DNA of 64,000 bases from Gari tellinella (Eukaryota > Mollusca > Bivalvia > Cardiida > Psammobiidae), in the NCBI GenBank assembly GCA_922989275.2, contig OV277861.1, positions 20,366,479 to 20,430,478 of the forward strand, given 5' to 3'. Below the pieces are notes generated by a model. It was given only the letters and a program-made list of their open reading frames with translations, was not told the origin of the DNA and did not search any database. This document shows, in pieces, positions 57,468 through 64,000 of this stretch. Position numbers and translations under genes: made by a program. Numbering within the stretch: the first letter of the stretch is position 1; the number at the start of each line of letters is the position of its first letter.

Positions 57468-59043
57468 CTGTAAAAGATCAGACGCAATTATTAAAAAGGT
57501 GTCACAGTGGTTTAATTTTATAAATTAGAACTATTAAATAAATATTTAAATCTTTACCATTCTAAGGATAACCTGTATTTCCGCCAACACGGGAGGGGCT
57601 TTATTTTCATGTGCTATGTCTATCTACCTGTTTAAAACTTGTTAAGCTTACGTATTCGTTACTACTACAATGATTTGTACTTTCACAGATTAACAGATGT
57701 TCATGTGGTTATGAATTTGGGCTGCAACTATTCTGAGTTATGGCCATTTACTTGTTCTTCAATAGAATATGTTGACAAAATAGTGTGTAGATAAATCTCC
57801 TACATAATGTTCACATATCAACCATTTTTATGATAAAGTGCATATATTGTTTGGCATTCAGTCTGAAACGATTTGAGTTAGGTAATTGGCGTTTGAATGT
57901 TTTGCTACACGGGAAATAATGAAAATATTCATTTAATATATATGAGACTTGACAGGTTTGATTTTCCTATAACACTACTTCTCGAATCTCCTGTTAATAA
58001 ATAGTGGGACACTGGGGAAAGTGTTCTCTCAAAATACAAAATTGGTTGGTGATTACTGTTACAAACAATTAAGATTTACAACTAGCAAGGTTTCAACAGG
58101 ATTCAAACTAATTAACATTAGTACAGTATTTTATATGAGATTATATGCTAATGCTGCAGAAGAAAAAGTTTGCAGACAAAGCTGCATTACGTGCTCCAAT
58201 GATAAAAGAGTTTCAAAGCGAATAAAGAAGCATTTCCATACTTAAAAACTTATTACTTATTTAGATTTAATCTTTTATATACGAGTTAACTGATAAGAAC
58301 TTAGCAACATATTTTCATTTCACATATTTCACGCATTTACAAAAACTTTCGGGAACAGGATAGTCAAAACTAATAGGACCTAAACAATCAAAGTGAATTA
58401 TCTAAGCTACGTCAACTACTTTGTGTTTGTCCAATTATAAAAAATAATCCATTTATCGTATATAGATTTTGATTTAACATTGCAACCAATCATCAGCGTA
58501 GTAGCATATATACTTTTGAAGATAAATATATGCATAATGCAGCGCAAACATAATATTGAAAGCTGTTTAAATGCAAAATTGTACAGTGAACAGCAAATGG
58601 CCACTTTGCACCATATAAGTTTTTATGATTGCCCTGTTTATGCCATATACTTATATAACCGATTACATTTATGAGAGATCGCTTAATCATTATCTGCATA
58701 AGTATTGCAATAACATATCCCTATATGCTTGCTGAATCATAGTATACTTATAGAAACACTTCAGTCTTTGTCCATACAACAGGATTGTCCATACAACATG
58801 ATATTTCATATGAAACAGAACACGGAGCATAATCTTATGAGATGCCACGTAAATCTGTGTCTTAACAGGGTGTACCCTGTATGTAAATGTTTACTTTAGT
58901 AGACACTAGGCCTAAATATGTTAACATCATAGACATAACGGCCTTTTTCCTTTGAGTGACATTCTAACACAATAGATATAGCTGCTACTTTTACACGTGA
59001 AATTACAAGCGTTTCCCTGGACTAAGAAATAAAATTAACTTAC

Positions 59044-59242
59044 AAAAGACTAGACTAATCAGCGATGAGAAAATGCCTCCACCAAATCCTCCAAGTCCTC
59101 CCACTTGACTCCCTCCTCCGTATCCTCCATAACCTAAACTATAACCGCTTGTCATAGGATACGTTCCAAAGCCTCCAAAAGACCCCGCTGATGCAAGGGC
59201 AATGAACAGGACAGATATGACGGAAAGGGTAACGAACTTCAT
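59044..59242 (-). CDS. gene C exon 2: signal peptide and Gly/Tyr-rich segment
   Basis: ATG at 59242 opens 66 codons plus one base, to donor TTTT|GTAAGT (59044). Signal peptide MKFVTLSVISVLFIALASA; mature GSFGGFGTYPMTSGYSLGYG, then GYGGGSQVGGLGGFGGG and the hydrophobic IFSSLISLVF. An acceptor (ATATTCCAG) lies 12 bases before the ATG. Exon 3 continues the hydrophobic stretch, so the mature protein has a long aromatic/aliphatic segment between two Gly-rich arms. It is near-identical to gene B, implying recent duplication or gene conversion. The likely role is a secreted structural or defence peptide; the identity is not recognised. Confidence 0.85.
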
Positions 59243-59980
59243 GGTTGTCGTTAGCTGGAATATATAAACACATTAACACATTTTGTGCCATGTCAATCGT
59301 TTCAACACTGTGTTTTTTAAACAATTTGGATCTAGATAAGATAAAGGCCGAGGTTAACAAGCATATTACGGGTGATTAAAGATGACATACTAGTCAAAAT
59401 TATCTATGCTAGATGATTGCAATTGACCGTTCCATTTAGATTGTTTGAGGTTTTCATTTTACGAACTAATCAAAGCTTAGTTTAACATGAAACACCAGGT
59501 GTGCAATACTTGCTTATGACAGACTAAAACTTTATTTAAGGTACTGATTCGACATAGCTGCTTCTGATTAGTTAAAGATAGTGCACATTCAAAATAAACC
59601 GATTGCAAAATTACCTGAGTCAGCAAGGCAAATATACTACAACGCCTTACATTCCTAGGTTCATTTAACTGCTGTGCAACCGTGACATAAAGACTGCAAT
59701 GTATGCATACAATCATAAAATTCAAAAATTGACTTCGTTGGAACTCCTATTCTACATGTACATACGAGTGTAAAGCCTAATATGTAACATACAGAACACA
59801 TACATACATGTATTACTTAAAAGGCCATATGAAGGAAAATGCATTGCTAAAACATTATGTTTTCTTGGATCCTGCTCTTAAGAATTCATTTACATAAAAA
59901 TTTATATTAATGCTTAACACGTGTCTTAAAAACGAGTAATGTAAAATACTGAACATAAAAATTAGCTAAGCTGTACAAAC

Positions 59981-60040
59981 CTTGTCTTGGATGTCCCTAG
60001 TTGCTGTGTGCCTTGAACTGTTCTCCTTCTGATTATATAC
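59981..60040 (-). promoter_or_regulatory. gene C promoter and leader exon
   Basis: TATA box GTATATAATC (60031-60040, minus strand). The leader has CACACAGCAACTAGGGACAT then CCAAGACAAG, ending at 59981, with donor GTTTGTACAGC. It is very similar to the gene B leader. Confidence 0.75.
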
Positions 60041-60159
60041 TTGTCTAATAAACGGGTGTGCCATATAACCTTACAACGTCGAGCTATCGCCTGCTTTGAA
60101 ATTGTCGTCTGTAAAAGTATATTTCTTCAATGTTTATGTATTTAATTTTGTCACAAAAC

Positions 60160-60350
60160 ATTTATGCAACTGGGGAATAGCTATGAGCCTGATCATATGT
60201 CAAATTACTCGACGACTGATCTAGATAAAAACTGTCTGCAAACACAAACGTACTTCCGGTGTAATTGCTAAGGGTAAGATGCCAGTCATACAGGAAACAG
60301 CGTATTAAAACATATACGTAAATAATATTGATTATGCATTTGTGAGTAAT
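60160..60350. promoter_or_regulatory. upstream block shared by A, B and C (C copy)
   Basis: Hairpin relic (GAGCCTGATCATATGTC and GACTGATCTAGATAAAAACTG), then CAGGAAAC, ATACGTAAATAATATTGATT, in the same order and at a similar distance from the TATA box as in A and B. Confidence 0.6.
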
Positions 60351-61640
60351 ATTTTATTATTTGCACGCTAACGGCGAACCTTTGACTATTACCTTTGCAG
60401 ATTGTATAGATCCTGATTAAACTCTAGCGACTCTTTGAACCTATTTCGAACGACATTGTAGAAAAGTTAAAATAGAAGGCGGAACGTGTGCATGCTCAAC
60501 AAATACTTAACTTTCAAATATTTAAATACTGAAAGATGCATTTTGTCGATAATTTAAAGACAGACTCACTGATGTATATAACTCTTTCGCTGCCAAGTTT
60601 TATCGACTGCTTTAACCCTCTTAACGCCAAAATAGTTTCTGCATAAGCCATTGGTAGTGTCGTCTGCAATATTTTTAAAGCCAGCTTTAGGGCTGTTATG
60701 AATGAAGAAATGTCGATACGAGTGTCAAACAGTTTGGATTCTGATCAGACGCCTCGTGACGGGATCCGATCTGTTTTTAAAGTAGCATTTTGGCGACATT
60801 GGCACTGAACGAGTTAAGGAACACTGCAGAAGCAAGCTTATGTACATCCATGATGTTAAATATATATTGCTACATAAACCAGGATACAATGTTAGGTATT
60901 TTATCATGTTCACCCTTTCGCCGACAGGCCATGTAACACTATCATAGGTAAACAGTTTGGATCCAGGTCAGATATCAAGTTATACGATTCAATCTCATAC
61001 TAAATTAAGAGTTTATATAAAAAGCAGACACAAAATTGAAGCAGACGATATCAAGGTAGTGACTGTGCTAGACGGGCTATTACGTCATTATGGCAACAAA
61101 AGGCTTAAAGACTTTTCCTCAGTCCATTGAGGGACCACCACCCCATTGTTATGGGGGTGTCAATGTAACTGTCAAAGCATGTGCAACACAATCTCAGTTT
61201 ACCTGGTGAGGTCCAGATTATACTCATGCTCTAGTGATTTTCAATGGTTATTTCCAACCAAACTATCAAATATAAAGGTAGAGTCTCACACGAGAAGCTT
61301 CAATGGTTCTTTGCTAGCGACATGTCCATACGATCCATGATTATTGCAAGGAAATTGTCTGGTAAGGCGTTATGATCGAAAGGTCATCTAGGGATTAAGC
61401 AGATGACGTAATGACAGTAAATATGTTCTGTGAAGATAAATGAAACGCAACACAAACAAAACACCCAACAAGTTTCTTTGTATTTCTAATGTTTAACACG
61501 TTTACAGCAGTTTGGACCCAGATTAGATGCCACGTAAACGAGGCGTCTGATCAGGATTTAAACTGTTTGACACACGTATCGAAATTTCGTCAGTCAAACT
61601 TATTGAAATCTTATTCGAAACGATATTACAACAATATTGA
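60351..61640. other. spacer with P1 relics
   Basis: Recognisable pieces lie at about 60580-60815 (GGATTCTGATCAGACGCC), 60950-61060 and 61500-61575 (GACCCAGATTAGATGCCACG). No gene was supported. Confidence 0.45.
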
Positions 61641-61669
61641 AATTTGACAAGGTAAAACGAGGTAGAAGC

Positions 61670-62110
61670 ATTAACCTTCACTGCCATGACGTCATCAGTA
61701 TTACAAATTTGACGCCTAGGGCCCGTTTTACTAAACTACTTACGCAAATCTTTTTGCGTAAGTCAAAACCGTTTAACTCTTGTTTTTCGATCATAAACGT
61801 TTGCAAACAGCAAATAGCCAGATCAGAGGACGTGCTAAAAGCGCGTCCTCTGATCTGGCTTTTTGCTGTTTGTAGCAAGTGATAATAAAAAATATAAATT
61901 AAAATTTAAAATTTTGACTTACGCAAAAATTTTGCGTAAGTAGTTTAGTAAAACGGGCCCCTGCTTTTTTATTTCTCAAACCTAAATTTTAGGTAATGTA
62001 CAGATGAGTATCAAACAGTTCTGTCTTGATTCGACGTCAAGCTACGCGGCGTCAGATCAAGATCCAAACTGTTTGTAACTAATACTTTTTCTCAGAGTTA
62101 GGCAATGCAG
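61670..62110. repeat. P1 MITE interrupted by F6
   Basis: Left part CCTTCACTGCCATGACGTCA up to about 61717. Right part resumes about 61962 with TTTTATTTCTCAAACCTAAA and the hairpin TTGATTCGACGTCAAGC. The F6 copy sits between them. Confidence 0.6.
61718..61961. repeat. F6 MITE, full length
   Basis: AGGGCCCGTTTTACTAAAC to GTTTAGTAAAACGGGCCCC, with the AAACAGCAAATAGCCAGATC hairpin. It is very close to the copy at 21701-21942. Confidence 0.9.
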
Positions 62111-62299
62111 GAGATAAAAATGCACTTTTATAAATGGGATAAATGTGTATTGGTACAAAACAATTATTCAGTCCTCGGCAGTACATGTATTTATGAATTT
62201 GTAAATTCTTCGAAAATTTCCGTGGGGCTGATTAACGTTCACTGAAGAAAAAAGAAGTTTTACCCCTTCACTACCTGACCTCCAACCTAGAAGTACGAA

Positions 62300-62528
62300 A
62301 CGTCGTACGATAAAAACGGTCGTAAGTCAAAACATTAAAATACGCCTAACTTCTGATTTCTCCATCTAATCCTGTCTTGTTACATCTCTTTGGAATCGTC
62401 TTTTCAAGACGATTCCAAAGAGATGTGACAAGACAGGATTTGATGAAGAAATAAGTAATAATTGAGAATTTTAGAAACTGACTTACGACAACATTTGTCG
62501 TACGACGTTTAGTAAGACAGGCCCCTGG
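62300..62528. repeat. F7 inverted-repeat element
   Basis: Outer motifs GTCGTACGATAAAAACGG and ACGACAACATTTGTCGTACG. The central palindrome is TCCTGTCTTGTTACATCTCT through GTCTTTTCAAGAC to the inverse arm. Confidence 0.8.
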
Positions 62529-62804
62529 AGTACAATAGTTATTGGCAAACAGGGTTGATCCCTATCAAACGCCGCAAAACCCAATGCGGTTTGGCACTCA
62601 ATTATTATATTTATCAATCAAAATACCTTAGACGACAATTGGTAAAACCTGATGACGTCACAGCTACTATAGTATGTTCAGGGTTGAGGGAAATCTTCAG
62701 ATTTCATAAAGTCTTAAACTACAGTAAAACATTAAAAAGGAGTTCACAGCTAGACCTACTTGTTGCGTTCAAGAAGTTTCTTTACTGGTTCATATATTTG
62801 AATA

Positions 62805-63000
62805 CAGTGTTTCCTCTCCACAACGGCCCTACGAACAACGACTCCCTCATTACAACTACACTGTTCCCCAAACAAGACAATTATACGTCTAATACTTTCA
62901 CTTCTGCAATATCGTCTGCTTCAAAATGTCATCTGCTGTTTTTCCAAAGGTCACACATTGGACATTTTTACAATTTAGTGAGTTCGAAGGAGTTAGACTG
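62805..63000. repeat. partial T4 MITE
   Basis: TA-CAGTGTTTCCTCTCCACAAC and CAACGACTCCCTCATTACAA are clear; the hairpin and right end are missing. The 165-codon frame at 62555-63052 runs through it and is not supported as a gene. Confidence 0.65.
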
Positions 63001-63429
63001 TTTAAGTTTAATTACTTATACAACTAATGAGTTTTATTACTTATACAATTAATCTATCCTGAATGTGCAAGGTGATTTTGGTCCTTACACTTACAGTATT
63101 ATAACGAAAACCTCGAAAGTTAAAGTCCCATTGTGTTTTCAGACCTTTTCTTAATGTCTGAAATACAATAACGGTTAATAATAATGTTTGAACATTCTAA
63201 TGGGCCAAACTGATCTATGAAATGATGAAGACGGACCTAAATCACCAAAAAGGGCGATTTAAAATCATAACAAACCGAAAATAGAACGTCTGACATAAAC
63301 CTTTCCACACGGCTTAGTATCAAGTGATACAGCCGGAGTCAACTTCACCGTGTGCAACCGTAATTACCTTCGCCCGTCCATCCATCAGTCAGTTAGACTA
63401 TCACACTTTTTTGTCCGCTCTCTAACTCG

Positions 63430-64000
63430 AATATTTTTTATCCGATCTTCCACAAACTTGCTGAAAATGTTCATTGATATAAAATCAAGGTTTAGTTTGA
63501 TTACTACTAAAATCGCATAAGGTGTTTTTGAGTTATTGCCTGTTAATTAATAAAAAATGACTGTTTCAGTCATTTTTGCACTCTAAAACAAACAGTTTTT
63601 ATCGGATATTCACCAAACATGCTGAAAATATTTATTCATTTAAAATTAAGTTATAGTTTGATTATTATTAAAATCGCCTGTGGCATACCTGAGTTTTTGC
63701 CCTTTATGTATTAAAAATGACTGTTTTCAGCAAGGTTTGCTCTCTAACACAAATACGCTTTATTGGATCTTCACCAAACTTGCTGAAAATGTTTATTAAT
63801 ATAAAATCAAGGTTTTGTTTGATTACTACTAAAATCGCATTAGGTATATCTGAGTTATTGCCTGCTTATTAATAAAAAATGACTGTTTCATTCATTTTTG
63901 CCCTCTAACACATACAGTTTTTATCGGATATTCACTAAACTTGTTAAAAATGTTTAATTATATAAAATTTAGGTCTAGTTTGATTATTACAAAAATCGCA
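63430..64000. repeat. 162-bp tandem repeat running off the window
   Basis: Four units are marked by CAAACTTGCTGAAAATGTT near 63453, 63617, 63778 and 63939, giving a period of about 162 bases. Each includes TTTGATTACTACTAAAATCG and AAAAATGACTGTTTCA. Confidence 0.85.

Noticed and set aside
62555..63052. 165-codon plus-strand frame
   Set aside because: It runs through a partial T4 MITE and a P1 relic; no domain.

Overview
The window is animal nuclear DNA. Genes have introns, consensus splice sites, TATA boxes and AATAAA signals, the base composition is AT-rich, and there are non-LTR retrotransposons and very dense short inverted-repeat elements. A LINE C-terminal region of a type I associate with molluscs, small Gly/Tyr-rich secreted proteins and an EGF-like exon of molluscan style suggest a bivalve. 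A heterodont such as Dreissena is my guess, but the sequence alone does not prove it.

The cellular genes form a minus-strand series of small secreted-protein genes. Three paralogues (A about 18.3-22.9 kb, B about 38.8-42.5 kb, C about 55.9-60.0 kb) share one architecture: a TATA box; a short non-coding exon 1 ending ACAAG|GTTTGTAC; exon 2 with signal peptide and Gly/Tyr-rich segment; a phase-1 intron; and exon 3 with an aromatic hydrophobic stretch and a Gly/His/Ser/Asp tail. B and C also have a non-coding exon 4 with a poly(A) signal. A fourth gene, D (0.62-3.17 kb), has the same promoter and leader plan but encodes a different short Pro-rich secreted peptide. Coding exons 2 lie about 18-21 kb apart. 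An orphan exon at 5.2-5.4 kb encodes a signal-like peptide, a stop codon and an EGF-like module.

The rest is mostly mobile DNA. One non-LTR retrotransposon of the L2/CR1 group (25.1-29.0 kb) has an intact 1177-residue endonuclease-reverse transcriptase ORF. A truncated relative sits inside an older MITE (10.4-12.7 kb). A different 5'-truncated LINE lies at 37-38.1 kb. At least ten families of short terminal-inverted-repeat elements occur. They include TTAA-flanked (piggyBac-like) P1 and P2; TA-flanked (Tc1/mariner-like) T3, T4 and T5; CAGGGCTGCC-ended F9; and GGGGCCCGTTTTAC-ended F6. Most are built round a strong GC-rich hairpin, and closely similar hairpin cores recur in families with unrelated ends. 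Two related 188-bp repeat loci (3.5-4.6 and 52.1-54.3 kb) and a 162-bp tandem array (63.4 kb to the end) complete the picture.

The most notable observations are the reconstructed gene family, the hairpin-bearing block retained upstream of three of its promoters, and the exchange of hairpin cores among transposon families.
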